From Sphingobium sp. AP49 (lineage in GTDB: Bacteria; Pseudomonadota; Alphaproteobacteria; Sphingomonadales; Sphingomonadaceae), in NCBI RefSeq assembly GCF_000281715.2, contig NZ_CP124576.1:2983501-3047500 (forward strand): a stretch of DNA of 64,000 nt, written 5' to 3'. This document shows positions 16,290 through 25,398 of this stretch, one piece after another. How positions within the stretch are numbered: the stretch's first letter is position 1; every line of letters begins with the position of its first letter. Below the pieces are notes generated by a model. It saw only the letters and a program-made list of their open reading frames with translations, made no database searches and was not told the origin of the DNA. The position numbers and the translations under genes were made by a program.

Positions 16290-17629
16290 AGGCGGGCTTC
16301 CTGCGCTGGGCCAATTCGATCCACGCCCATCTGCTGGCGCTGGCCCTGGTCGTGATCCTGACGCTGACCGCCTTCAGCCTGACCCTGCTGCTCTATTTCA
16401 TCCCGCCCGAACGGGTGCCGCTGTCGGTCTATGAGATTGCCCGCATCGTCCATGGCCAGCCCCTGCTGCGCGACGCGCCGGTGGTGCATGAGGCGCGGCA
16501 GGCCGCCGCGCCGCCGGCGTCGAGCGACCCGGCCGAACGGCTGATCGCCGCGCTGCTGGCCCGGCGCCTTGCCCTGCCGGCGGCCGATGTGCGCATCCGC
16601 CTCGACCCCGGCGATCGCGAGCGGATCGGGCAGTTCGTGCAGGAAATGCAGCTCTATGGCCCCGATGGCGTCGCCGACCCCTTCATCATGGGCACTTTCA
16701 CCGCCGCGATCCGCCAGCCAGACGGGCAATGGCGGATGATCATGCGCGAAGCGCGCGGCGCTCGTTCGCTCTGGCGGCTGCTCGGCCAATATGCCTTTCT
16801 GGTCGGCATTGTGCTGGTGATCCCGCTCAGCCTCTGGTTCAGTGCGCGGCTCACGCGCCCGATCCGCGCGTTCGCCGCAGCGGCCGAACGGATGGGGGCG
16901 GGGCGCGAGGAACAGCCGATCCCGCTCGACGGGCCAAGCGAAATTCGGCTGGCCGCCCAGTCTATCAACGAGATGCAGTTGCGCATCGCCGGCTATGTCC
17001 GCGAACGCACTTCGGTCGTCGGCGCGATCGCGCATGACCTGCGCACGCCCCTGTCCCGCCTCCACTTCCACCTCGCCGCCGCGCCGGCACCGGTCCGCAC
17101 CGCGGCCGAGGAAGAGATTCGCCAGATGGAAGCGCTGATCGGCACCACCCTCGATTTCGTCGACAATGAAAGCCGCCCCCGGCTGCTGGAACCGCTCGAT
17201 CTTGGCATGCTGGTCGAGGGGCTGGCCGATGATTTTGCGGACATTGGCCACGATGTTTCGATCGAGGCGATGGAATCGATCACGATCGCGGGCGACATGA
17301 TCCTGCTCAAACGGCTGTTCACCAACCTCATCGACAATGCGATCAAATATGGCGCGCGCGCGCGCATAGCCGTACGGCGCGAGGACGACATGGCGCTGGT
17401 CGAGATTGCCGATGACGGCCCCGGCATGACGCCGCAGGACATGGCCCGCGCCTTTGAACCCTTCTATCGCGGCGAACCCTCGCGCAACCGCAGCACCGGC
17501 GGGGTCGGGCTCGGCCTCTCGATCGTCCAGTCCGCCGCTGGCGCGCATGGCGGCCATGTGCGGCTCATATCCCGGCCGGCCGGCGGCCTGCTCGCGCAGG
17601 TCGCATTGCCCATGACCAGGTCAGCCTGA
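16286..17629 (+). CDS. Sensor histidine kinase
   Basis: A 447-residue membrane histidine kinase and partner of the preceding regulator. A first membrane helix (LLALALVVILTLTAFSLTLLLYF) is followed by a periplasmic segment of roughly 130 residues, then a second helix (YAFLVGIVLVIPLSLWFSA), a HAMP linker (RLTRPIRAFAAAAERMG), the phospho-acceptor His in AIAHDLRTPLSRL, the N-box LIDNAIKYG, and the ATP-lid glycines in GGVGLGLSIVQSAAGAHGG. The signal sensed is not predictable from the periplasmic part. Its divergent position suggests that it controls the HiPIP operon. Confidence 0.9.
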   Translation: MKAGFLRWANSIHAHLLALALVVILTLTAFSLTLLLYFIPPERVPLSVYEIARIVHGQPLLRDAPVVHEARQAAAPPASSDPAERLIAALLARRLALPAADVRIRLDPGDRERIGQFVQEMQLYGPDGVADPFIMGTFTAAIRQPDGQWRMIMREARGARSLWRLLGQYAFLVGIVLVIPLSLWFSARLTRPIRAFAAAAERMGAGREEQPIPLDGPSEIRLAAQSINEMQLRIAGYVRERTSVVGAIAHDLRTPLSRLHFHLAAAPAPVRTAAEEEIRQMEALIGTTLDFVDNESRPRLLEPLDLGMLVEGLADDFADIGHDVSIEAMESITIAGDMILLKRLFTNLIDNAIKYGARARIAVRREDDMALVEIADDGPGMTPQDMARAFEPFYRGEPSRNRSTGGVGLGLSIVQSAAGAHGGHVRLISRPAGGLLAQVALPMTRSA

Positions 17630-17662
17630 ACGGGCGCGCGGCCACATGTCATCGATAGGGAA

Positions 17663-17747
17663 TGGTGCGGGCGGTCGGAATCGAACCGACACTCCTTGCG
17701 GAACCGGATTTTGAGTCCGGCGCGTCTACCAGTTTCACCACGCCCGC
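17663..17747 (-). tRNA. tRNA-Leu(CAA)
   Basis: Complete cloverleaf on the minus strand, 85 nt including an encoded CCA. The acceptor stem GCGGGCG (5' end at 17747) pairs with CGCCCGC; the D arm follows; the anticodon stem CCGGA/TCCGG encloses CTCAAAA with anticodon CAA; a long variable arm typical of tRNA-Leu precedes the T arm GGTTCGATTCC. It lies between the sensor kinase gene and an HNH gene. Confidence 0.95.
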
Positions 17748-17920
17748 ATCTGATCGTGGAAGGGGGCACCTAGCAGGTCGCGAACCGGCTGCAAAGCCCC
17801 CAAAATCACCCGCACGACAAAGGGGTGAACCGGCTGGAATCCGACGCGGATATGGCGCTGCCGGCGCTGCTGCGATAGGGAGCGGGCAAAGATCCCCCCT
17901 ACCCAGGCAGAGACAGAATC

Positions 17921-18262
17921 ATGGCCCGCAAATATTCCAAACATGGCCCCTATGAGGATCTGCACCACGATGCGGAAGAAACGCCGATCGAGGTGCCGCC
18001 CTGCTGGCTGTGCGGCCGGCCGACCGGCACTACGATCGTCTGGCACCACCCCGTGCCCAAGAGCCGGGGTGGCCGCGATGTCGTGCCGATGCACGGCATC
18101 TGCCAGCAGACGCTGATCGCCAATTTCACCAATTCCGAACTGCAGCGCCACGGCTTGGATGTGGACGCATTGCTGGCCCATCCCCCGATCCGCAAATTCG
18201 TCGACTGGGTCGCGAACAAGGATCCCGATTTCACCGCGACCATCACCAAGAAGCAGCGCTGA
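17921..18262 (+). CDS. HNH-type nuclease domain protein
   Basis: A 113-residue protein with an HNH-like zinc/metal motif: CWLCGRPTG, then WHHPVPKSRGGRD, then VPMHGICQQTLIANFTNSEL. The CxxC plus HH-PKSRGG plus H arrangement is seen in small bacterial HNH proteins, but the usual second cysteine pair (HxxC followed by HxxxH) is modified to HGICQQ. It may be a nuclease or a non-catalytic relative. The ATG is preceded by an AGAGACAGA purine stretch. No phage or restriction genes lie adjacent, so the context is uninformative. Confidence 0.75.
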   Translation: MARKYSKHGPYEDLHHDAEETPIEVPPCWLCGRPTGTTIVWHHPVPKSRGGRDVVPMHGICQQTLIANFTNSELQRHGLDVDALLAHPPIRKFVDWVANKDPDFTATITKKQR

Positions 18263-18441
18263 CCGAAGGCAGGCCAGCTGACGCCGCCTGCGGCCTCTCC
18301 CGCCGGTCCGAAAAACGATCTTTCCATCCGCCGACATCCCGGATCGAGCTCGGGATGCCGGCAATGGGGATAGGCGGCAAACGAGCCATTCTCGTCATTG
18401 TAAGCGTATCGGATTTGGCTGCTGACGACCCATGGCAGCCA

Positions 18442-18527
18442 TCGTCACCCCGGCCTTGAGCCGGGGTCCCGCTCCTGCATGCAGCGCGAAGAAAAGCGGG
18501 ATGCCGGGTCAAGCCCGGCATGACGGA
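18442..18527. repeat. Palindromic intergenic repeat (about 86 bp)
   Basis: Inverted repeat with outer arms CGTCACCCCGGCC and GGCATGACG, containing two smaller hairpins (CCCCGGCCTTGAGCCGGGG and GCCGGGTCAAGCCCGGC) and inner arms CCCGCT/AGCGGG. This matches the style of dispersed palindromes found in many alphaproteobacterial intergenic regions. It lies in the 431-bp gap between the HNH gene and a small hypothetical gene; a further hairpin (CATCCCGG...CTCGGGATG) occurs near 18337-18360. I see no gene in that gap. Confidence 0.75.
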
Positions 18528-18693
18528 TGTCTGTAGGGCGACGGACGACCAATCCCCGTCATTGCGCGCATGGCGAAGCAATGACGATATCTGGCTTTGA
18601 CCATTAGCGACCATTTTTGGCCGTTCCCAATAGCGACCCGTCACCCTGATACTTGCCGTTGCGAACCACCCGTCCATCGAGCAGATTGCCAAC

Positions 18694-19014
18694 ATGGAAA
18701 TCTCTATCATCTTCGACACCGCGTTTCAGGGGCAAGCGGAAGGAGCGGTCTGGATCATTCAGAGCGACGAAAACCGCCGATGGTTTGATAGGCAGTCCAA
18801 TCTTGATGCTGGAAGCGCCATATTCTTCCCGGAGGGTGGGGAGATCGGGCGCGATGCGATACTGCGGTCCATCTGGAACCTTCAGGAGCATTACCCCGAT
18901 TGGTCACGGATCAACGTCTATGGCGCGGTCTTGACCCAAGAGTTGGTCAGTGAACTCCGTGATGATGGGGACGCGATGGAGATGGAAAACGGGTTCGCGC
19001 TCGTCTGCGCATAG
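18694..19014 (+). CDS. Hypothetical protein, unknown
   Basis: A 106-residue acidic protein starting MEISIIFDTAFQGQAEGAVW. I recognise no domain. It has mixed alpha/beta character (WIIQSDENRRWFDRQ, GSAIFFPEGGE, INVYGAVLTQELVSEL), no signal peptide and no membrane segment. The ribosome binding site is weak. Base composition is visibly less GC-rich than the flanking genes, which fits a recently acquired small gene; a cargo or immunity-type role is a guess only. Confidence 0.5.
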   Translation: MEISIIFDTAFQGQAEGAVWIIQSDENRRWFDRQSNLDAGSAIFFPEGGEIGRDAILRSIWNLQEHYPDWSRINVYGAVLTQELVSELRDDGDAMEMENGFALVCA

Positions 19015-19180
19015 TCCGCTTTTCCACCGAAACGATCCAAAAGCTGACAGCCCGCTTCCCACCCATTCTTCCTCACGCCCGCGCAGTCGGGAATGATGCC
19101 TTGAATCAAACGGTCGGCGATCCCCCCAAATGTCATCGCCCCCTTGACGTCCCTCCCGCCGATATCGATATGCGGCCCTC

Positions 19181-19201
19181 AAATGTTACGTTATATCATT
19201 T
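19181..19201. promoter_or_regulatory. Zur-like palindrome upstream of MerC-domain gene
   Basis: AAATGTTACG/TTATATCATTT is an AT-rich imperfect 21-bp dyad (outer AAATG/CATTT) in otherwise GC-rich sequence, ending 11 bp before the MerC-domain ATG. Its shape resembles the Zur operator of alphaproteobacteria (ATGTTATA-type half sites). Location would allow repression by blocking the promoter or start region. Regulator identity is inferred. Confidence 0.45.
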
Positions 19202-19212
19202 AAGGATCTACC

Positions 19213-19620
19213 ATGCCCCCATGCGAAGCGACCGGTTGCGATCCGGCCCGGCCCCGCTCCTGGCTCGACGGCTTCGCCATCTGCGCCTCCGCACTCTGCA
19301 CGATCCACTGCCTCGGCCTGCCGCTGCTGTTTGCCCTGTTGCCAGCCATCGCCGCGCGGATCGATCCGGGCGAATCCTTCCATCTGCTGATGCTCGCCAT
19401 CGCCGTGCCGACCAGCCTGTTTGCGTTGCTTCAGGGCTGGCGGCGCCATCGCGGCGCCTTGCCCGTCATCGCCGGCCTGGCCGGCCTTTCGCTGATGACG
19501 GTCGGCGCCTTGGTCGCCCGCACGCCGCTGGCCGAAACGCTCTGGACCGTCGGCGGCAGCGCCTTGCTGGCGGGCGCCCATATGCGCAACTGGTGCCGGG
19601 GCCTGCGCGCCGCCTGCTGA
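19213..19620 (+). CDS. MerC-domain membrane protein
   Basis: A 135-residue inner membrane protein of the MerC family. Four membrane segments are visible, and the first carries the metal-binding cysteine motif in ICASALCTIHCLGLPLLFALLP. Further cysteines are near both termini. MerC transports mercuric ion in mer operons, but no other mer gene is present; in sphingomonads MerC-domain genes are often tied to zinc regulation, which agrees with the palindrome just upstream. The ATG is preceded by TAAGGAT. Probable role: transition-metal handling rather than mercury resistance. Confidence 0.8.
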   Translation: MPPCEATGCDPARPRSWLDGFAICASALCTIHCLGLPLLFALLPAIAARIDPGESFHLLMLAIAVPTSLFALLQGWRRHRGALPVIAGLAGLSLMTVGALVARTPLAETLWTVGGSALLAGAHMRNWCRGLRAAC

Positions 19621-19694
19621 TCCGCTTCCCGCCCCACCCTGCCGACCCGCGAGTCGTTCGCAGTTGCAGCATCACTTTCCTGCCGATAGCCTGC

Positions 19695-19722
19695 TTGCGT
19701 AACGAAGCACGGCCGGTATAAG
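19695..19722 (+). promoter_or_regulatory. Probable sigma70 promoter of zwf operon
   Basis: TTGCGT (19695-19700) and TATAAG (19717-19722) are separated by 16 bp in the gap before zwf, leaving a leader of about 40 nt. Spacing and boxes are close to the sigma70 consensus. No operator dyad is obvious around it. Confidence 0.45.
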
Positions 19723-19768
19723 GACCGCATCGTGCAGACATAGATAACTAACGGAGAAGGACTGTCCT

Positions 19769-21244
19769 TTGACCGAACCGTCTGCCACGTTCCTGTTGTT
19801 CGGTGCCACCGGCGACCTCGCCCGGCGCATGATTTTCCCATCGCTTTACAATCTTTTGTCGGATAGCCTGCTGCCTGACGACTTCCTCATCATCGCGTCC
19901 GGCCGGACCGAGATGGAAGATGAGGCCTTTCGCGATGAAGTGTGCGCGGCGCTGCGGCAGTTCCTGCCCGCCGACCGCTATGATGCCGATATCGCCGCCC
20001 GTTTCCGCGCGATGATCATCTACCAGCCGGTGGATTCGAGCAACGGCGCCCATTTCGCCGAACTGGCCGAGCGCGTCGACGGGCGCCTGGAACGCGGCAT
20101 TTCCGTCTATCTCTCGACCCCGCCCTCGCTGTTCGGCCCGACCGCACAGGGGCTGGCCGATGCCGGCCTGCTGACGCCCAAGACGCGGATCGCGATGGAA
20201 AAGCCGATCGGCAAGGATCTCGCCTCGTCCAAGGTCGTCAACGACAGCATCGGCCATCTCTTCGCCGAGGAACAGATTTTCCGCGTCGACCATTATCTGG
20301 GCAAGGAAACCGTCCAGAATCTGCTCGCCCTGCGTTTCGGCAATGTCATGTTCGAGCCGCTGTGGAATGCGACCGCGATCGACCATGTCCAGATCACCGT
20401 CGCCGAGACGGTGGGGCTGGAAGGCCGCGTCTCCTATTATGATGGCGTCGGCGCGCTGCGCGACATGGTCCAGAACCACATCCTCCAGATCCTCTCGATC
20501 CTGACGATGGAGCCGCCCGCGCGGATGGACCCCACCGCCGTCCGCGACGAGAAGGTGAAGGCGCTGCGTTCGCTGCGTCCGATGACCGCGGAAACGGTCA
20601 AGACCCACAGCGTGCGCGGCCAATATACGCCCGGCGCCGTCGGCGGCCAGATCGTCACCGGCTATGCCGATGAACTCGGCCAGCCGTCCGACACCGAAAC
20701 CTTTGTCGCGCTGAAGGCCCATATCGACAATTGGCGCTGGCAGGGCGTGCCCTTCTACCTGCGCACCGGCAAGCGGTTGCCCGCGCGCCAGTCGGAAATC
20801 ATGATCCAGTTCAAGCCGGTGCGCCATTCGATCTTCGGCCGCGACGGCCAGCATTCGGGTGGCGGATCGGGTTTGGAGCCCAACACCCTGGTCATCCGCC
20901 TGCAGCCGGAGGAATATATCCGGCTGACCATCATGTCGAAGCGGCCCGGCCTGGAACGGCAGGTCCATCTGGAGGAAGTGACGCTCGACGTGTCCCTGAC
21001 CGCCGCCTTCGCCGGCCAGCGCCGCCGTATCGCCTATGAACGGCTGATCCTCGACCTGCTCGCCGGCGACCAGACCCTGTTCGTCCGCCGCGACGAAGTG
21101 GAAGCCCAATGGACCTGGATCGATTCGATCATCGAGGGATGGAAGGAGGCGCATATGAAGGTGTCGCCCTATTCATCCGGGAACTGGGGGCCGTCCTCGG
21201 CCATTGCCCTTATCGAACGCGACGGAGCCAGCTGGCATGACTGA
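19769..21244 (+). CDS. zwf: Glucose-6-phosphate 1-dehydrogenase
   Basis: A 491-residue glucose-6-phosphate dehydrogenase, entry enzyme of the Entner-Doudoroff and pentose phosphate routes. The coenzyme motif [18 protein letters not shown] is at residues 10-27, the substrate-binding active site reads [22 protein letters not shown] near residue 175, and LRTGKRLP is near residue 330. The start is a TTG, with GGAGAAGG about 10 bp upstream; no ATG fits. First gene of a four-gene operon; it overlaps edd by 8 bp (ATGACTGA). Confidence 0.95.
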   Translation: MTEPSATFLLFGATGDLARRMIFPSLYNLLSDSLLPDDFLIIASGRTEMEDEAFRDEVCAALRQFLPADRYDADIAARFRAMIIYQPVDSSNGAHFAELAERVDGRLERGISVYLSTPPSLFGPTAQGLADAGLLTPKTRIAMEKPIGKDLASSKVVNDSIGHLFAEEQIFRVDHYLGKETVQNLLALRFGNVMFEPLWNATAIDHVQITVAETVGLEGRVSYYDGVGALRDMVQNHILQILSILTMEPPARMDPTAVRDEKVKALRSLRPMTAETVKTHSVRGQYTPGAVGGQIVTGYADELGQPSDTETFVALKAHIDNWRWQGVPFYLRTGKRLPARQSEIMIQFKPVRHSIFGRDGQHSGGGSGLEPNTLVIRLQPEEYIRLTIMSKRPGLERQVHLEEVTLDVSLTAAFAGQRRRIAYERLILDLLAGDQTLFVRRDEVEAQWTWIDSIIEGWKEAHMKVSPYSSGNWGPSSAIALIERDGASWHD

Positions 21245-23069
21245 TCTTCACCCCGTGATCGCCAAGGTCACAGACCGCATCACCGAACGCAGCGCGGCGA
21301 CGCGCCTCAAATATCTCGACCTGATCGAGCGGGGCCGCGACGCCGGCACCAACCGTGCCCAGTTGTCCTGCGGCAACCTGGCCCATGGCTTTGCCGCCAG
21401 CGGCGAGGACAAGGCTGTCATCCGCACCGGCAGTGCGATGAACATCGGCATCATCACCGCCTATAACGACATGCTCTCGGCGCATCAGCCCTATGGCCGC
21501 TATCCCGAGCAGATCAAGATCGCCGCACGCGAGATCGGCGCCACGGCGCAGGTCGCGGGTGGCGTGCCCGCCATGTGCGACGGCGTGACCCAGGGGCAGG
21601 CCGGCATGGACCTGTCCCTCTTCAGCCGCGACACCATCGCCCTGTCGACCGCCGTGTCGCTCAGCCATGCGATGTTCGAGGGCAATCTGATGCTCGGCAT
21701 CTGCGACAAGATCGTGCCGGGCCTGTTGATCGGCGCGCTGCGCTTTGGCCATCTGCCGACCATCCTGATCCCGGCCGGGCCGATGCCATCGGGCCTTGCC
21801 AACAAGGAAAAGGTCCGCATCCGCCAGCTCTATGCCGAGGGCAAGGTCGGTCGCGACGAACTGCTGGAAAGCGAAAGCGCCTCTTATCATGGCGCGGGCA
21901 CCTGCACCTTCTACGGCACCGCCAATAGCAACCAGATGATGATGGAGGTCATGGGCCTGCACATGCCCGGCGCCGCCTTCGTCAATCCGGGCACGAAGCT
22001 GCGCAGCGAACTGACCCGCGCCGCCACCCATCGCATCGCCGACATCGGCTGGGACGGCGACGACTATCGTCCGCTCGGCCACTGCATCGATGAAAAGGCG
22101 ATCGTCAACGCGATCATCGGCCTGATGGCCACCGGCGGTTCGACCAACCATGCGATCCACCTGCCCGCGATCGCGCGCGCGGCCGGCATCCATATCGACT
22201 GGACCGACTTTGCCGAACTGTCGGACGTGGTGCCGCTGCTGGCGCGCGTCTATCCCAACGGCTCGGGCGACGTGAACCATTTCCATGCGGCCGGCGGCAT
22301 GGCCGTCATCATCCGCGAACTGCTCGACGCAGGCCTGCTCCACCGCGACATCATGACCGTCGCGCGCCGGGACCTCACCGATTATGGCAAGGAACCGGTG
22401 CTGCAGGATGAAGCGCTGATATGGCAGGACGTCCCTGCCAGCCGCGACGAGGCGATGCTGCGCCCGGCGTCCAACCCGTTCCAGGCCGATGGCGGCATGA
22501 AGCTGCTTGAGGGCAATCTTGGCCGCTGCGTGATGAAGGTCAGCGCGGTCGACAAGGAACGCTGGACGATCGAGGCACCGGCCGCGATCTTCCACGATCA
22601 GGACGATGTGCTGCGCGCCTTCAAGGCGGGCGAACTGGAACGCGATGTCATCGTCGTCGTCCGCTTCCAGGGGCCACGCGCCAACGGCATGCCCGAACTG
22701 CACAAGCTGACCCCGGCGCTGGGCGTGCTGCAGGATCGCGGCTTCAAGGTCGCGCTGCTGACCGACGGCCGCATGTCGGGCGCATCGGGCAAGGTACCCG
22801 CCGCCATCCATCTGTCGCCCGAGGCGCTGGGCGGCGGCCCGATCGGCAAGCTGCGCGATGGCGATCTCGTCCGCGTCTGTGCCGAAAGCGGCCAGGTCGA
22901 GGCGCTGGTCGATGCCGCCACCTGGGACGCGCGCGACATTCCCGCCGCCCCGCCCCCGCCCTATGACACCGGCCGTGAACTGTTCGCGCTGTTCCGCCAC
23001 AATAGCGACCTCGCCGAACAGGGCGCTTCCCCGATCCTCGCCGCGATGGACGCCGAACTCGCGATATAA
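21237..23069 (+). CDS. edd: Phosphogluconate dehydratase
   Basis: A 610-residue member of the IlvD/Edd family, dehydrating 6-phosphogluconate to KDPG. Cluster-binding and catalytic motifs are visible: [37 protein letters not shown] with a cluster Cys, GICDKIVPG, and [20 protein letters not shown]. The C-terminal [24 protein letters not shown] block is diagnostic. The ATG chosen ([11 protein letters not shown]) lies inside the zwf stop overlap, the expected coupled start. Length matches the family. Confidence 0.95.
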   Translation: MTDLHPVIAKVTDRITERSAATRLKYLDLIERGRDAGTNRAQLSCGNLAHGFAASGEDKAVIRTGSAMNIGIITAYNDMLSAHQPYGRYPEQIKIAAREIGATAQVAGGVPAMCDGVTQGQAGMDLSLFSRDTIALSTAVSLSHAMFEGNLMLGICDKIVPGLLIGALRFGHLPTILIPAGPMPSGLANKEKVRIRQLYAEGKVGRDELLESESASYHGAGTCTFYGTANSNQMMMEVMGLHMPGAAFVNPGTKLRSELTRAATHRIADIGWDGDDYRPLGHCIDEKAIVNAIIGLMATGGSTNHAIHLPAIARAAGIHIDWTDFAELSDVVPLLARVYPNGSGDVNHFHAAGGMAVIIRELLDAGLLHRDIMTVARRDLTDYGKEPVLQDEALIWQDVPASRDEAMLRPASNPFQADGGMKLLEGNLGRCVMKVSAVDKERWTIEAPAAIFHDQDDVLRAFKAGELERDVIVVVRFQGPRANGMPELHKLTPALGVLQDRGFKVALLTDGRMSGASGKVPAAIHLSPEALGGGPIGKLRDGDLVRVCAESGQVEALVDAATWDARDIPAAPPPPYDTGRELFALFRHNSDLAEQGASPILAAMDAELAI

Positions 23070-23135
23070 GCACAGCCATTCGCGCCTTGCCGGCATCCCC
23101 GATGCGCCGGCGCGAATGTCCGGAGAGAGAGACAT

Positions 23136-24116
23136 ATGACCGACATCATCGCCGCCGACATTGGCGGCACCAATGCGCGCTTCGCCCGCGCCTCGCTGGA
23201 CGACAAGGGCGTGCCAACGCTCGGCACCGTCCGCAAGTACAAGGTCGCCGACTATCCCAGCCTCCAGGCCTGCTGGGAGGCCTTCGCCGGAGACGAGGCG
23301 AAGGCTGGCGCCGGCCCGCTGCCCGACGCCGCCTCGATCGCCTTCGCCACCGCCATCGGCCGCGAGGTCATCAAGCTCACCAACAGCAACTGGGTGATCC
23401 GGGCCGATACGCTGGCGGAGGATCTGGGCCTGCGCACCGTGCGCCTGGTCAATGATTTCGAGGCGGTCGCCCATGCCGTCTCGCGCCTGCCGGACGAAAA
23501 TCTGCCTTTGCTGTTCGGCGAGGACCGCCCCTTCCCGCGCGACGGCGGCGTCACCGTGGTCGGTCCCGGCACCGGCCTGGGCGTCGCGATGATCGCCTAT
23601 GACGATGGCGTCCCCCATGTGATCGCGACCGAGGGCGGCCATCTCGATTTCGCCCCGCTCGACCAGATCGAGGTCAAGATCCTCGACTATCTGCGCGACA
23701 AGTTCCTGCGCGTCTCGACCGAGCGGATCGTGTCGGGACCGGGCCTCAACTATATCTACAAGGCGCTCGCCACCATCGGCCACGACCGGGTCGTGCTGAT
23801 GGAAGACCCCGAATTGTGGCAGGCCGCGCTCGACGACAGCGACGAATTTGCCCGCCGCGCGCTCGACCGCTTCTGCCTCTGCTATGGCTCGGTCGCGGGC
23901 GATCTGGCACTGGCGCATGGCCCCCATGCGGTGGTACTGGCCGGCGGCCTCACCCAGCGGATGAGGGATTTTCTCGAACAGAGCGGGTTCCACACCCGCT
24001 TCAAGGCCAAGGGCCGGTTCGAGAGCCTGATGGCAAGCGTGCCGATCCGCTGCGCGATCCATGAAGAAATCGGCCTGTTCGGCGCTGCCGCGGCCTTTAG
24101 GGAGAAGAATGCATGA
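23136..24116 (+). CDS. glk: Glucokinase
   Basis: A 326-residue glucokinase of the Glk/ROK-related hexokinase group, phosphorylating cytoplasmic glucose. The ATP phosphate motif ADIGGTNARFARAS is at residues 5-18; glucose-binding text LVNDFEAVAHAV, VGPGTGLGVAMIAYDDG and ATEGGHLDFAPLDQ follows in order, with VSGPGLNYIYKAL later. The start follows GGAGAGAGAGAC. It lies 66 bp after edd and overlaps eda by 4 bp, so all four genes form one transcription unit feeding glucose into the Entner-Doudoroff pathway. Confidence 0.94.
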   Translation: MTDIIAADIGGTNARFARASLDDKGVPTLGTVRKYKVADYPSLQACWEAFAGDEAKAGAGPLPDAASIAFATAIGREVIKLTNSNWVIRADTLAEDLGLRTVRLVNDFEAVAHAVSRLPDENLPLLFGEDRPFPRDGGVTVVGPGTGLGVAMIAYDDGVPHVIATEGGHLDFAPLDQIEVKILDYLRDKFLRVSTERIVSGPGLNYIYKALATIGHDRVVLMEDPELWQAALDDSDEFARRALDRFCLCYGSVAGDLALAHGPHAVVLAGGLTQRMRDFLEQSGFHTRFKAKGRFESLMASVPIRCAIHEEIGLFGAAAAFREKNA

Positions 24117-24730
24117 GCTTGACCGTCGAACAGGTGATGGAACTGGCCCCGGTGATCCCGGTGCTGGTGGTCGATCGGGTCGAGGATGCGCTTCCCATTG
24201 CCCAGGCGCTGGTGAAGGGCGGCCTGCCCGCGCTCGAAGTCACGCTGCGCACCCCCGCCGCGCTCGACGTCATCCGCGAGATGGCCAAGGTCGAGGGCGC
24301 GGTCGTCGGCGCGGGCACCGTGCTGAACCCGGCCCAGCTCGACGCCGCGATGGAGGCGGGCGCCCGCTTCATCGTCAGCCCGGGCCTCACCGAACCGCTG
24401 GGCAAGGCCGCGATCGCCGCCAACATCCCCTTCCTGCCGGGCACCGCCACGGCGGGTGACATCATGCGCGGCATGGACATGGGCCTCACCCACTTCAAAT
24501 TCTTCCCGGCCGAAACGTCCGGAGGTCTTCCCGCACTCAACGCGCTGGCCGCGCCGCTCCACACCGCCCGCTTCTGCCCGACCGGCGGCATCACCGCCCA
24601 GAGCGCACCCGAATGGCTGGCCCAGCCCTTCATCAAATGCGTCGGTGGCAGCTGGGTCGTGCCCAAGGGGCCGATCGACCCTGCGGTGATCGAGGCACTG
24701 GCGCGCGAAGCCGCCGCCCTGCCACGTTGA
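24113..24730 (+). CDS. eda: KDPG aldolase (2-dehydro-3-deoxy-phosphogluconate aldolase)
   Basis: A 205-residue class I aldolase cleaving KDPG to pyruvate and glyceraldehyde-3-phosphate. Catalytic Glu lies in LEVTLRTPAALDVI near residue 42, the phosphate-site motif GAGTVLN follows, and the Schiff-base Lys is in LTHFKFFPAETSGG near residue 127; FCPTGGIT completes the barrel. Its start overlaps glk (ATGA). Last gene of the operon; a GC-rich inverted repeat follows. Confidence 0.95.
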   Translation: MSLTVEQVMELAPVIPVLVVDRVEDALPIAQALVKGGLPALEVTLRTPAALDVIREMAKVEGAVVGAGTVLNPAQLDAAMEAGARFIVSPGLTEPLGKAAIAANIPFLPGTATAGDIMRGMDMGLTHFKFFPAETSGGLPALNALAAPLHTARFCPTGGITAQSAPEWLAQPFIKCVGGSWVVPKGPIDPAVIEALAREAAALPR

Positions 24731-24753
24731 TGCTGCCGCGCTGAACATAATCC

Positions 24754-24789
24754 GGGACGGGGTTACGCCATTGCGCCTATCCCCGTCCC
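24754..24789 (+). terminator. GC-rich inverted repeat after eda, possible terminator
   Basis: GGGACGGGG (24754-24762) and CCCCGTCCC (24781-24789) are perfect 9-bp arms around an 18-nt loop, between eda and the lipoprotein gene. No T-run follows, so it would be a weak intrinsic terminator or only an mRNA 3'-end stabiliser. Confidence 0.4.
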
Positions 24790-24796
24790 GCCCTAG

Positions 24797-25318
24797 ATGC
24801 ACTATATGATTACGCGCCGCTTCCTTCCCACCATCGCCCTGATCCTGTCGGGCTGTGCCGGCGCGCATGAAGCCTATCCCTCGCTCGCCAAGCGCCCAGC
24901 CGAAAGTGCGCGGATCACCGACATATCGCCGCCGCCCGCCCCGGCCCCGGCCGACGGCGCGCTCAAGGCGCAGATTAGCCAATTGACCGGCCAGGCCCAG
25001 AACGGCAGCGCCACGTTCGACAGGGCCTATGCGACGGCGGACCGTGCCGTGCGCAGTGCCGGCAATGCTGCGGTATCAAGCGACGCCTGGGTTGCCGCCC
25101 AGGTGGCGATCAGCGCCGCCGAAGCGGCCCGCAACGACAGCGTCTCGGCGCTCGCCAGCCTTGACACGCTCTATGTCGAACGCACGAATGCCATGGCCGA
25201 TGGCAAGGCACAGGGCGGCGTGGCGGAGATTGATGTTGCCCGCGCCGATGTTCTTGCCCAGGTTGATTCGCAAAATGACAGGATAGATGCACTCAAGGCC
25301 CGAATCAGCCAACCCTGA
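24797..25318 (+). CDS. Putative lipoprotein, unknown
   Basis: A 173-residue protein with a lipobox (ALILSGCAGAHE) after a short hydrophobic signal, so probably anchored to a membrane facing the periplasm. The mature part is rich in Ala, Asp and Ser and forms long amphipathic helices (ALKAQISQLTGQAQ, AWVAAQVAISAAEAARNDSVSALASL, DSQNDRIDALKARI), suggestive of a helical-hairpin or coiled coil. No named domain is recognised. Start could be the ATG at 24797 or that at 24806; neither has a strong ribosome binding site. Confidence 0.7.
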   Translation: MHYMITRRFLPTIALILSGCAGAHEAYPSLAKRPAESARITDISPPPAPAPADGALKAQISQLTGQAQNGSATFDRAYATADRAVRSAGNAAVSSDAWVAAQVAISAAEAARNDSVSALASLDTLYVERTNAMADGKAQGGVAEIDVARADVLAQVDSQNDRIDALKARISQP

Positions 25319-25398
25319 TCGGGAAAAGGGACTCGCATGTATCCGCCGCCATCCCGCCCCCCCTTCCTCCTCTTCGTTCGGATTCAGATACAGCATCC

